In this document: piece by piece, positions 52,101-61,770 of the stretch
Position numbering within the stretch: position 1 is the stretch's first letter
How the letters are laid out: each line of letters starts with the position of its first letter
DNA from: Trichinella spiralis
Taxonomy: Eukaryota > Nematoda > Enoplea > Trichinellida > Trichinellidae
Assembly (NCBI GenBank): GCA_000181795.3
Contig: CM012953.1
Span: forward strand, 13,085,520 to 13,149,519
Direction: 5' to 3'
DNA: 64,000 nucleotides
The notes under the pieces: generated by a model
The model's database searches: none
What the model saw: only the letters and a program-made list of their open reading frames with translations
Told to the model about the DNA's origin: nothing
Program-made: the position numbers and the translations under genes

Positions 52101-52485
52101 TTGTTTAATTACAATTTCTACATTGCACTTTAAAATATATTCCCATCCCATATAACTGACCATATTTTTCATGAAATTCTGTATAAGTCTATTTCATTTT
52201 GAGCTTCAAGTTTCAATTTTGCTAAAATATCAGTTATAATAATAATAATAATTCAAAGCAAACTTTTACCAGCCATAATCATAATTAGATTAAAATTTTC
52301 CAAAAATTGATTACAACAACAACAACTACTACTCAGACAATTTGTTTGCTAGAGAACATAAAAAATAGTTTCAATCAACATTTTTTCTGAAACTCAGGGT
52401 CGTTCATTTTTCTTTGAGTAAAATGACCTTTAACAAAAATTAAATGTAACAGTGCAAAAAAAAGGAATCTAGAACATGAATCCAT
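29858..52485 (-). CDS. mua-3: Giant transmembrane attachment receptor, MUA-3-like (LDLa, EGF, VWA, SEA)
   Basis: About 60 exons over 22.6 kb. Order from the N-terminus: a candidate signal exon (52485-52428), four LDLa modules, about 18 EGF modules, one VWA domain, about 28 more EGF modules, two SEA domains with EGF modules around them, membrane-proximal EGFs, one transmembrane helix and a cytoplasmic tail of about 290 residues. This is the arrangement of nematode MUA-3, which sits in the hypodermal membrane at fibrous organelles. There it links cuticle to intermediate filaments and so transmits muscle force. The paralogue MUP-4 has fewer EGFs (about 28) and lacks the LDLa cluster, so MUA-3 fits better. 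Most EGF exons encode exactly one module and those I checked begin and end in phase 1. Several introns are short (50-100 bases); the exceptions are about 2.3 kb at 49-51.2 kb and about 1.9 kb at 45.1-46.9 kb. Sub-blocks are listed separately. Confidence 0.88.
31166..31288 (-). other. mua-3-like transmembrane exon
   Basis: The exon opens with CHPWFTGERCDTDM, the end of the last EGF module. It then encodes about 24 hydrophobic residues (VVLLIVFAVIFFLITLCCLL...) followed by a Lys. This is the only membrane segment after the signal peptide, giving a type I topology with the EGF array outside. Confidence 0.85.
31374..31963 (-). other. Membrane-proximal EGF modules
   Basis: Two exons encode four EGF-type modules. 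These are FDECLDPSTNNCSPNAIC and DYCADVPFCPINTTC (exon near 31660-31963), then DECVLGLTNCSSVAEC and CSTCNDHGDCIHEPG (exon near 31374-31600). The last has the short fibrous-type spacing and is completed in the transmembrane exon. Confidence 0.8.
32020..33540 (-). other. Two SEA domains with short EGF modules
   Basis: The SEA domains span exons. The first covers 33398-33241 and 33183-32925, including FNYTVYLRQGSNLSPEIVWDY and IGGTELYIDPIQINPF. The second covers 32680-32552 and the start of the exon ending near 32414, including FNFTVHFEKGTVSSAQTAW and LGGTELYLNQLQPDPF. Each domain starts with a 'P(L)YWSN/PLQFSK' segment and ends in GGTELY. Short six-cysteine modules precede the first, lie between the two (CGDKKCNEKLGEIC) and follow the second (CQWNQCHPVATC). 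SEA domains often self-cleave at GS; I see no clear GSVVV-type site here. Confidence 0.75.
33798..40768 (-). repeat. EGF module array, C-terminal block (about 28 modules)
   Basis: Exons of about 150 bases each carry one module of the form (D/N)EC...NDC(D/S)xxAxCxDxxxGYxCxC..GF.D.SP....PGR.C. Approximate positions: 33798-33946, 34000-34152, 34571-34717, 34767-34921, 34975-35131, 35189-35351, 35435-35590, 35660-35800, 35952-36104, 36168-36316, 36728-36880, 36929-37231 (two modules in one exon), 37315-37468, 37525-37680, 37873-38025, 38094-38250, 38317-38466, 38523-38680, 38743-38896, 38988-39149, 39311-39460, 39510-39664, 39724-39872, 39927-40072, 40190-40362, 40416-40550 and 40610-40768. The (D/N)-E-C and C-x-D/N positions fit calcium-binding EGFs in most. 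Modules at 37.6, 40.0, 40.3, 40.5 and 40.7 kb are of a second type (NEIC...CVCP..). Confidence 0.85.
40881..41555 (-). other. von Willebrand factor A domain of the mua-3-like protein
   Basis: Two exons, 41555-41249 and 41146-40881. The metal-ion-dependent adhesion site is intact: FVLDGSGSIGS supplies the DxSxS motif, LTGLTKTGDAL the Thr and VIVITDGRSQD the Asp. The domain ends at about LIQKAACRK. VWA domains with a complete MIDAS bind ligands through a divalent cation, so this is a likely matrix-binding site in the middle of the extracellular chain. Confidence 0.88.
41608..48626 (-). repeat. EGF module array, N-terminal block (about 18 modules)
   Basis: One-module exons lie near 41608-41758, 41825-41980, 42145-42296, 42714-42877, 42930-43095, 43139-43289, 43371-43521, 43985-44134, 44190-44345, 44907-45060, 46926-47073, 47699-47853, 47922-48073 and 48128-48292. 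The exon 42348-42666 carries two modules, and 48626-48350 carries the end of one and a second. Type 1 modules (NDC(D/S)xxAxC, GYxCxC, PGRxC) dominate. Type 2 modules (short, with an x(N/E)E(I/M/V)C core and CxCPxG) occur at 48.4, 43.2 and 42.4 kb. Confidence 0.85.
45061..46925 (-). other. Long intron in the EGF array
   Basis: A 1.9 kb gap falls between the EGF exons at 44907-45060 and 46926-47073, while neighbouring introns are mostly short. A 49-base segment (about 45839-45887) has splice-like borders on the minus strand but is not a multiple of three and breaks the EGF frame. No other coding or RNA feature is evident. Confidence 0.45.
48711..52485 (-). other. mua-3-like N-terminus: signal exon and LDLa cluster
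   Basis: The candidate first exon 52485-52428 encodes MDSCSRFLFFALLHLIFVK and ends in phase 1, as the next exon requires. LDLa modules follow in exons 51673-51569, 51504-51403, 51342-51241 and 48973-48711. Each ends in the calcium-binding C.DGSDE motif (INCQDGSDE, KDCPDGSDE, EDCADGSDE, IDCLDGSDE). The last exon continues into a linker and the start of the first EGF. The 2.3 kb intron between the third and fourth LDLa shows no further LDLa module, so I count four where C. elegans MUA-3 has about five. Confidence 0.72.
48974..51240 (-). other. Long intron between LDLa modules 3 and 4
   Basis: AT-rich, 2.3 kb. The only open frame of note is 50166-50390 on the plus strand, which has no coding signs. 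A somewhat less AT-rich block near 49680-49800 ('ccgccaacgccccctgtaag') could be regulatory. I see no transposon or RNA gene. Confidence 0.4.
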
Positions 52486-53923
52486 CAGCCTTAAGACATG
52501 TGATCTTGTCGTTTTTTCTAACATGCCAAGTTGAAAATGAAAGTATGCGAAATGAATCACAAATTAACAATCATCTTGCATGCATTGCAATGAATTATGA
52601 TAAAATATCAACGTGCACATTGTACTTTCATTAAAGTGTTCTTCATTTCATCATATAATTTAATGGATTGCTTCTGTATTCATTATATCAAAGTGTAATA
52701 CAAAAGAAATTACGTGAAAATGTAATATGATATGTATTGTGAAATACGAGATGATAAAATTTTAATATACCGATTATTTTGTATATTGCAAATAAAAATA
52801 TTTACAATACTTGTGTTTGTTTATGAATTGTAAAAAAATTTCTTAGCATTCAGTACCAAAATAAAAAACTGAAAATATCTGCTAATGTATACATTTGTTG
52901 TCTGATTTGAAAGTACTGTCATTTCAATCGAGTTGTTTTTTGTATTAATTTTCCATCTTAAAGTTTTCTCATCCTCCTTTGACGATCAATTTCTTTCCGC
53001 ACCCATAAACATATTGTATGCACAATTTTTTAATTTCAACAACGTCTTCAACTCACATTATGTCGACGGTCCCTTATTACACGAGGGGCTTGCTTGATTG
53101 ATTGAAATTTGAAAACGCTTGCAAAAAAAACCAAAAAACTGTACGCTTCGATCCAACAATGAGGCATGCACATCATGGTGTTGGGAAAAAAATTTAGGCT
53201 AATCACCACAAACTGATTGATCGACATTAAAATAAACAAGAACCCGCTTGCTTGGCGTTCATTTTTGATAATGAAAAAATGTCTGACTGAGAACATGCAA
53301 ATAAATAATCGTCTTCAATTTTTAACACTTCCAACTTCGCTACAGTTTCTCTACTTTTACTATTAGGCCAGTTATTTACCCGATATTGTATGAAAACACA
53401 TTGTATTCACACAAGCTAACCGATGATTCTAAAATGCTATATTGGAATGGGTTTGCTTTTGTCAAAATACGACAAACTAGCTAACCGAACTGCCCTGTCC
53501 GAAACAAGCTTACGTCATCTTTATTATTTAAATTACTGATGATGCACTTGTTTCAATAGTCATTTTTTACTTTGTCACATTTTCTAAATTATAAATATGA
53601 ACAAATTGAATGGGATATTTCCTAAAAATGAAATTTTTCAACTTACCCTTCCCGCCCCACCCCCAAATTTGTAACTCGACACGGTCACTTGAATTGCCAC
53701 GTTAACTAGAAGGGAGCAAAGGGAAATCTGCTGGTCAGATAGATGATAAGCTGCCAGAAGAGACCAGTCAATCACATCATCAAAATGTCGACGGACAGAC
53801 ATTGACATGGTCTTGCTTTGACCTTCGCATTTCCATTTTCTTAATGGTCATCGAAGATGTCTTTCTATTTCATTATTGCCTTTATTCAGGGTCAACCTCA
53901 GTTCAGAATCCCAATCAAAAATT

Positions 53924-53961
<38 letters not shown>

Positions 53962-55020
53962 CATTACCATCTGTTTATAAATTTCATTTTTAAAAAACAA
54001 TTAATATTAAACCATAACCATATATGAAAGCAATTAATTATTACAGATTGAACTAGAAGAATGGACAAAGCAAAAGACTTACAAAAATGAGACAGTGAAT
54101 GATTCGTAGTGGCTGAAGTGACAGATTTGCATAATATTAGCCAGCCAAAATAAAAATAGATAATATGAAGCATAGCATTCGACTGAGTAAGCTGCTTGGG
54201 AAGCCAAAGTTGGAAAAGCAAAGTGTACCGACAGACGAAAGCGGCAGTGCAAGTACAAAACGACACCGGCTGAACTTTCTTTAAAAGGCCCACTCTTGCC
54301 CGGTAGTCAAGGGCACGCACTGTGTTTCTACAAGCGAAAGCTCACTTTCAAAAGCCCTACATTACGGCGACCCTAATTCGTCGTCATCGCGTGCACGGTG
54401 CCTTTTCCACCGTTAGCTGAACGTTCATTGGTCGAATGACATTATCAATTTTGCAGTTGAAAGCAGAAAAAACAGTCAGACATGAAAAAGTAGCCTCAAC
54501 ATCCGCAACATGTCATCAGTAGGCAATTTTTCAGTTTCTCTTCTTGCGCAACGACGAATAATAATAACGGTTATGATAATGACAATTTCAATGTCAGATG
54601 CTTATTCGGAGAATTAAATTTTACCACTGTAGAAGCTGTAAGCACTTCAAATGGGGAGACCTGTTTTCAACGTTTCCATTCATTCAGCCACTATTCTCTG
54701 CTATTATTACAAAAGAGTTACATAATTGGTAACTTGCTAACATAATAAACTAGCTTGTTCATTCAACAAGCAAATACAGTTACGCCAAAAACACAGTCAC
54801 CAGGGAACCAGACGTTGTGATGGAACCACACCGCAATAGGTACTCAAGGTCAGTCACTGACTGTATGTACATCACATACAGACACAATAAAGGTCACTTG
54901 AAGTCAGTTGTGGAATTTTCAAAGACGCCCAAAACACAAGGGCAGCAGTGTTTATCCAGTTGTGCAAAATTGACTTTTAATGAAAATACAAATATTGAGC
55001 TTATGCAAATACATCGAGAT

Positions 55021-55051
<31 letters not shown>

Positions 55052-55342
55052 GTAAAGTTGGAATTTTGAATGAACCAGCACTGCCGGCTCAGTCCACAAT
55101 TGCATGTCACGCACGGAAAAGTTTTGTCCATTTTAATGTTTGAAATATTTCTTCTTAATCACCAAATGACCAATATGTATTGGCATCGTGATCACGATCG
55201 CAAAACTGTTTCGACGAACCGCTATTTGCCAAAGAAGTTGAAAACGTATTCTCAGCCAAAAAACCCCCATGGATGTTGTCTAAAAATAAACATTAAAAAT
55301 AACAGATTTCATTAATTAATTAAATAATAATAATAATAATCA
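52486..55342. promoter_or_regulatory. Upstream region of the mua-3-like gene
   Basis: No supported coding exon lies between the candidate signal exon and the STRAD stop. Less AT-rich blocks around 53640-53800 and 54230-54480 are candidate control regions for this tissue-specific receptor. A (CA)n tract lies inside at about 53927-53956. Confidence 0.4.
53927..53956. repeat. (CA)n microsatellite
   Basis: About 14-15 uninterrupted CA units in the region upstream of the mua-3-like gene. It is a likely polymorphic marker. Confidence 0.9.
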
Positions 55343-58327
55343 CTAGCCTTCTGAAACTGATAATGGATTCACATCGGCCAAAAATGACGAAACAGAACGA
55401 CATTCTTTTTTGTACTGTCGAAAAAAACCATGCTTCAGCAACGCTTTGGCCGATGGCCTACGAACAGATTTGTTTAAAAAAATGAAAATTACCCAAAAAA
55501 TATGATTAAAATATTCACTTTGAAAGTTTGATTTGAAAAATTTTAATTCAAATTTTGAAAACGTGCAGCAATTTTTTGTTTCAAAACAAGCGGCAATCTC
55601 ATAATATATAAGTGCAGTTTAATACAAAGTAGAGCTTCGACACAACATGAAAACACAAGTATTCTTTTTTAATAATAATAATTAATTTAATGTATTTTAC
55701 ATAATTTTGGAAATATATTATACAGTGCTATTTTGGTTTGTTTTTTTTTTGAAATTTCAATATTTTATCATCAAACGCCACTGCTGACAAAATGGATGAA
55801 TAATCAAATCAAGGTCGCAAGCGTTACGTGACGAAATTAAAACCGATCACAGAAATTGCAAATAAATAAATTTAAAACAGTGGAAGTGTCAAATGATGTC
55901 AAAATTAAATTGAATTAATTTCATTTAGCCTATATCACAAATAACAAGCACAACTCTTTCCTCTATACAAAAAGTTGTAATGACAAAAAAAATTCACATT
56001 CAAATTTTCGATCTATCTACCTCTGTTATACAAAACATTACAATAAATTGTTCTTGCATTAATTCAAACAATATAAAATCACCTTTAGACAAACAATTAT
56101 TTTTTGCTATTAATTTTTCCTCTAGTAAACAAGCAAAAATAATAAACATTGCAAAATTCTCAAAATGACGAATAAATAAATAAATAAATGCTTGTTAATA
56201 AGTAAAATAAAGAATCGTTTTTATCTTCTAGTATTAAAACTTCACTCGATCTGAATTAAAACTGTGATGCATCATGCGCATGTGTGCGTATTGAGATCAG
56301 CGCAATTGTTCTATTTGACAAGTAAAAATTCCTCATCTAAAAAAACAACCTTCAGCATACTTTACCAAAAGAATAGCATGCAACAATTGAGGCTATTTTT
56401 TGTTTGTTTGTTGTTTATTTTTTTTTAAATTTAACTCCTATTGTTACAAAATATCATAAAACAAGAAGCATGACAATAACAAAAACTTTAAAAAAAAGTG
56501 AAATCAATTTTATGAACTACAACTTTCACAATAATAATGAATTGATTTAAAAATAAAAATAAGAACATGGGAAAAAAATGCCCATCAAACATTGTATATC
56601 TTACCGATCGCAGGGGTGGAATTTTAAGCAGAGTTCAATGAATGCGTGGAACTTGTCGCTGAACCAACGATTGCGTTGCTCATCGGTCGAAGCCTCCATG
56701 GGGTCGGATGTCTCTATTGCTGAAAAAATTACAAAAAAAGCTGACAACATTTCTTTTTAGTAAAACAATTACAACTGCTTACCTGGTAAAGTTTTCCCAT
56801 CCAAGAGACGCGGTGTCACGCCGCGAAGTTTCTCCCAAAACATCTGCAATAGAACAATAATAATGCAAGCAAGCAAAAATAAAATTTCCAAACATTTCAC
56901 TTACTTGAATATTACTCATATTTGAAAATGGTACAAATCCGTTGGCCATTTCACATCCTGCTATGCCCAAAGAATAAATATCCGATTTGACACCGTAGCC
57001 GGCAATGTTCTGAAAAGACAAATAATTATAATAATTATAATAATAAAATAAGCATTAATTAGAAAAAACTATCCAATCAGTGCTTACTTGTTCCAAAACT
57101 TCGGGTGCAAACCACATCAAGCTCGACTGAAAATCTTCAGTAAATTCGTGCAACTTTCGCAATCGTCTGTCGCTTTCTAAGACAGATGCCACGAGGCGAA
57201 ATCCGCTCAAACAAACTTTCCCTTGAGAAGACAACAAAATATGACTACAACGTACACTTCTAAACAGTACAATTTTTCAACAACAATAACAAAATCTTAT
57301 GTTCTTCAAAAACCTGTGAATAAAATCATGATCATGCAAATATTCCAACGCCAACAAAACATCATACAAAACTGTAGCAATTAGCTGTTCCGGAAGACCA
57401 AAATGATACCGAAAATGAATCAAATCTTTAACCGATCCTGAAATTTACATTTTTTAAGAAAAAAAAATATATTTTATTAATGAAAAATCACACAAACTGA
57501 CCATAATCCATCAGCGGTGTAACGATCAAAATATCACTGCCAGCAACAAATACATCAACCAGCTGCAAAATGTTGCTGTGCTTCAACTGACTCAGTATTC
57601 TTACTTCTTTCTAAAAATGATGACAATTATACTGTCTTAAACATCATTATAAATAAAATAAACCAAACTAAAAGCATATGATAGTCATTTTTTCATAAGA
57701 AAATTCTGCACTATGAAAGCAATTTTATTTTAATGAATTAAAAATTTAATGAAACAATCATCATAAGTTATTATAACTGCTTCAAAAAAGTTCAAAATTT
57801 ACTTGCAAGAAAAAGAAATTTGTGTCGTCCTTTTCATCTTCCAAAGTGCAGATGCGAATTGCGTACAATTTGTCCGTTTCCTTCTCCTTGGCAAGATGCA
57901 CGTTGTACTTTCTGTTGTTCGCTTTACCTGCAATAAGTTGAAACTCAAATACCAGCACAACAACATAACAAATAGCCAAATTTGGTTTCATTCGATAAAT
58001 TCACTTTCAACTAAAGATAATAATATTCCAATGACAAATTTAAAATTTAAACAGCTTTGACTATTTTTAAACTTGGTAATTAATGCAAATTTCATATAAT
58101 CAATAGACATTCACAAAATAATGCAAAGCATACATAATTGTTAGCATTTCAAAACTCGCTATCCTCATATTTGTTTTGCGTTTTAAACTTTTTTTCTCCT
58201 GATAACAATGCATTGCAAACAACAAATGATCCTCACCTATGCATGGAAAAACGACGTATCGGCCAACTTCGACACTACAAAATGACACTGACGCATTTTT
58301 GGCAATCAAATTTGAACTATTGCTCAT
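55343..58327 (-). CDS. strd-1: STRAD pseudokinase (STE20-related adaptor, LKB1 partner)
   Basis: Nine exons, 58327-58237, 57927-57803, 57610-57502, 57437-57314, 57259-57088, 57009-56905, 56843-56783, 56719-56605 and 55457-55343, close in phase to 338 residues. It is kinase-like but lacks catalytic residues in the same way as STRAD. The ATP lysine is replaced by Arg (YAIRI), HRD is HRS (FIHRSVRCSHILL) and DFG is LSG (VCLSGFR). SDIYSLGIAGCEMANGFVPF and the RPSA.ALLKHGFF end match STRAD too. STRAD binds and activates the polarity kinase LKB1 together with MO25. The C-terminus stops at SVSEG, so the Trp-Glu-Phe tail by which STRAD binds MO25 is not visible in this model; an alternative last exon could supply it. 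ATG 58327 opens the only frame that continues into the kinase-like fold. Confidence 0.88.
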
Positions 58328-60495
58328 TTAAATATTCAAAAGAATGCACAACAATGATTAAAATTATATTTAACTTTAATCGTTTTACCGTACTCCATAG
58401 TATTTACATATGAAAAGGTTCAATTTTTAAAAATCACTCGTAAAGGTACTGATAAAAAGAATAAAAACAAATTAAATGGAATACATTAATGAATGTTAAA
58501 CGTATTTAAAACGAAAGAATCAGCAATTTTACATTTCAAAATTAAATTTCATAGTAAAAAATAAAAAAACTATTGCACAGAGCTGCTTCAGATTTTGAAT
58601 AAAATCTTTACTGTGATGTGAACTAAATAATCTTTCGTTATTTGAGAAAAGTCAAATTTTCAAAGCTAAAAACAATATAAACATTGCAACAGTTTATTGA
58701 GAAATCTTATTTGTTATATCCTCATTGATAACTGCACATCAACTTTTCCTGCAGTTTCCATAAAATAAAAACAATCTGAAAACATTGACATCAACGAAAA
58801 TATTTGCCAAGAATCACATAAAATGTTCTTTTGCATTAATTAATTTAAAAATGACATGTCAAAAAACGGTTCATATTCGAATAAATGTTTTCATTTCCTC
58901 CAGGCAGGACACTGATTTTCCTAATTTTCACATTACTGCAACAACTTGCTGAACGAAAAAGTAATTACAGTAATCATTATTTGACAATCAGGAAGACAAT
59001 TAACAAGCAGATCACACTATTCAAATGATAATTAAATGCATTAAGTTACTAATAAAAGCAACTGAACTATGCTAAAAAATAAAATATTAAATATAAATAA
59101 TAAAAAATTATTTCGCAATTGATTTATGTTTATAAGGTTTACCATGAAAATTGAAAAAAATAATAAAAACCCCACCATCAACTAAACTAAATTTTTTACC
59201 TACAATTTCAAGCTAGGTTATAGTGTCACTTCATTTACTGCAGTAATATGGCTTAGAAACAGATGAATGTCTGTCATATGCGCAATATTTTGAAATATTC
59301 CTCAGCACGTATTGCGTTTGTGTATGTGTGGATCTGTGCGCAAACAAATTATGAAAATTTTAGTGCCGAAAATCAGATTAATCAAACAAAGCATAGCAGC
59401 ATAAGAACATGTCATACATTGAAGTATGTGCAACAGGTGGGTAACAAGAAAGATGAACTACTGTGATACTAATGAATAATGCACGATTCAGTAAAACTGG
59501 GTTTCAAGCTAAAAAATAGCACAGCATTGCAATACGAGTAACCATATTTACGATGTAACTTCTTTTTAAACTTTTCTTAAGCAATCATGCATAACCCTCT
59601 TGATGCAATGAAAATTTTATTAATAGCATTGTAAGAAAAACCTGCAGGATTTACTTGCATTTTAGCTGCAACATCCAAAACCAAAACAAAAATAAACCAT
59701 CAAATAAATAAATCAGCCATAAAAATATCTTAATTCACTTCCGGCAAATAATAATAAGGCATATACGGAACAACACTTTACTTAATACATATAAGCATAT
59801 AAACAGCATGCTCAAACCTACAGATTTTACCATCCCAAATCACACGACAGACAAGATGACATAGTGGACAGTAACAAAAATTTTGCTGAGCCGTGAAGTT
59901 TGCAGAAGGCACAACAACCAACAGCTTTCCACAATAGCATGTCATCCATAAAAACATTTAAGATAAAAAAATGTATAAGTCAATGTGCTTCATACAGTAG
60001 TCTATTAAAGCTTACGATTATTTAACTTCTTCCATATGCAGCTGTAAATCATATTTGCATGTGACAGAACTGATATCAGTTGTAGCATAATGCATGTTTC
60101 TCAGATATATTTAATCTTTTTGATTTGCCACAAATTAAGCAAATCATTTTTGCGAGATGAAATGAAAATATAGGAAGAAGTTATTGCAAAAATTCAAAAA
60201 TGGAAGCAAGTCAGTGATGAACATATTCTTACTTGAAAAATTCGGTAGAACTAAAACGGTTTATCTCATTACATTTTCATTCAAAAGCAAAATCACATTT
60301 TTATCAAAGTTAATTTTAATAATAAAAAAATAAAACACAACAATCACATTAATGTGGCAATAGAAGTCAACAATCAAGAGTCATAATAAAAGACATTTTA
60401 AAAGACAATTAAATGTTCAAACAATAAATAATAAATAACTTGTCAGAAAAATAAACAAAGAGCTAACGTTGCATTATAGTAATTATGTCGAACAA
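58328..60495. other. Intergenic, no gene seen
   Basis: This 2.2 kb stretch contains the STRAD promoter and the 3' UTR of the next minus-strand gene. Composition is AT-rich throughout. Open frames such as 59263-59466 (+) are short and show no family resemblance. Confidence 0.45.
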
Positions 60496-61770
60496 TCATA
60501 CAAGTGCAGAAAAGCGCTTTTCACATTCCTTTCGCAAATCATTAGCATTGAGCAACATTTGATCTTTTTCATTATAAACGGGTGAATTTCCATCCAATGA
60601 GCATTTCAAACAATTTTTGTCAAAATCCACACCATTTCTTTCACCAAATCGCAACGGTGCCAGATTAGCATAATTCACCGTAGGAACGTTAATATAATAC
60701 ACTGGACGAGGCATATTCATGTGAGCTGGTAATGGTGGAATGACCGCTCTTCTTAAACAATTTGAAGGCTTCTTCATTTTTATAAAATTTCCATTTCTGC
60801 GCAGTGTTGCAGTTGGCCGTCTAAAATAAATATTGTTTTGGTTCAATGAATTGGCTTCGTCTTGATTAGTCATGCATTGGCTTCGTTTCAAGTGAGCATC
60901 GTTTCCATTGTTCGATGGCAACACTGGCTTGGGAGATAACCGTATACGCAAAATTATTACAACACCAATGACGAGAATCAGCATCGAAACAAACATAGTA
61001 CCACCTAAATACCAATAAAATTCAACATCTTCTTCATCAAACGAATGATTTGTTTTCATTAACGCTTCAGAATTGAGCAAGCGTAATTTTTCTGAATTGT
61101 CTTTTTTCCATTCCGATGCGGCAACTAGACCATCTCTTGTATAGGCAAGAAGCAAAAAATCAACACCTGAATGGATGATATCCAAATTTTTTGTAGTAAA
61201 TGAATTGTTAATTGTATGATTTAATGGAAACCAAATGTTCTGACGATGCGCCATTTTCCAAAACAATGCGTAAACCATGCTGGGTACAGTTGAAGAAATT
61301 TCAAAAATTGGAATCGGTGACTGCCATTGAATTTCCAACTTATTCATCTTTGTTAAACGGGTAATTTTTAGTGGTTCAGCAAAAGTCCAAGTCATTTCTC
61401 GATTTTTACCAGTACGCAAATCAGCACGATACACAGAACAAGCTATCTGACAACCTAATAACAAAAATGTGTTAGAATAATTATTAAATTCAGCTAGAAA
61501 CTTACCAGCAAAACAAATCCTTGAGTCTTTACATATTGAACCCCAAACATCATACTTCTGATAAAACATTGCACAATTTTCCCAACACATCTGGCAATCC
61601 GCTTGACTTTGGCATGATGAATCAGTTAAAGGATCACTTTTTGATGCAAATGCGTCCACACAATGCGCACGACAAGTGAGAACCTGATCAACCATCATCA
61701 ATTGATTTGTGGATAATCCTCGAAATGCATAGGCTGACACAAAGCTTGATAAAATAGCCAAAATTAGCAT
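60496..61770 (-). CDS. Unrecognised single-pass (type I) membrane protein with a cysteine-rich N-terminus
   Basis: The frame is open from ATG 61770 to the stop at 60496. A 51-base segment, 61505-61455, has perfect intron borders (GTAAGT...TTATTAG), so the spliced CDS is 61770-61506 plus 61454-60496, about 407 residues. Unspliced it would be 424. Residues 1-15 are a signal peptide. A cysteine-rich region follows (TCRAHCVDAF, CQSQADCQMCWENC, ICKDSRICFAGCQIACSVY). Next comes a region that could be a fibronectin-III-like fold (PLKITRLTKMNKLEIQWQSP), though I am unsure. One transmembrane helix (about YLGGTMFVSMLILVIGVVIIL) is followed by a basic, Pro/Asn-rich cytoplasmic tail of about 150 residues. 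Only one or two N-glycosylation sequons are evident before the membrane (NHTINNS). I do not recognise the family. Confidence 0.75.
   Translation of the reverse strand: MLILAILSSFVSAYAFRGLSTNQLMMVDQVLTCRAHCVDAFASKSDPLTDSSCQSQADCQMCWENCAMFYQKYDVWGSICKDSRICFAGKFLAEFNNYSNTFLLLGCQIACSVYRADLRTGKNREMTWTFAEPLKITRLTKMNKLEIQWQSPIPIFEISSTVPSMVYALFWKMAHRQNIWFPLNHTINNSFTTKNLDIIHSGVDFLLLAYTRDGLVAASEWKKDNSEKLRLLNSEALMKTNHSFDEEDVEFYWYLGGTMFVSMLILVIGVVIILRIRLSPKPVLPSNNGNDAHLKRSQCMTNQDEANSLNQNNIYFRRPTATLRRNGNFIKMKKPSNCLRRAVIPPLPAHMNMPRPVYYINVPTVNYANLAPLRFGERNGVDFDKNCLKCSLDGNSPVYNEKDQMLLNANDLRKECEKRFSALV

Noticed and set aside
53048-53296. Minus-strand 82-codon frame with hydrophobic stretch as an alternative mua-3 first exon
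   Set aside because: It lacks a donor in phase 1 at a sensible position after the hydrophobic part; the 52428-52485 exon is simpler and fits.
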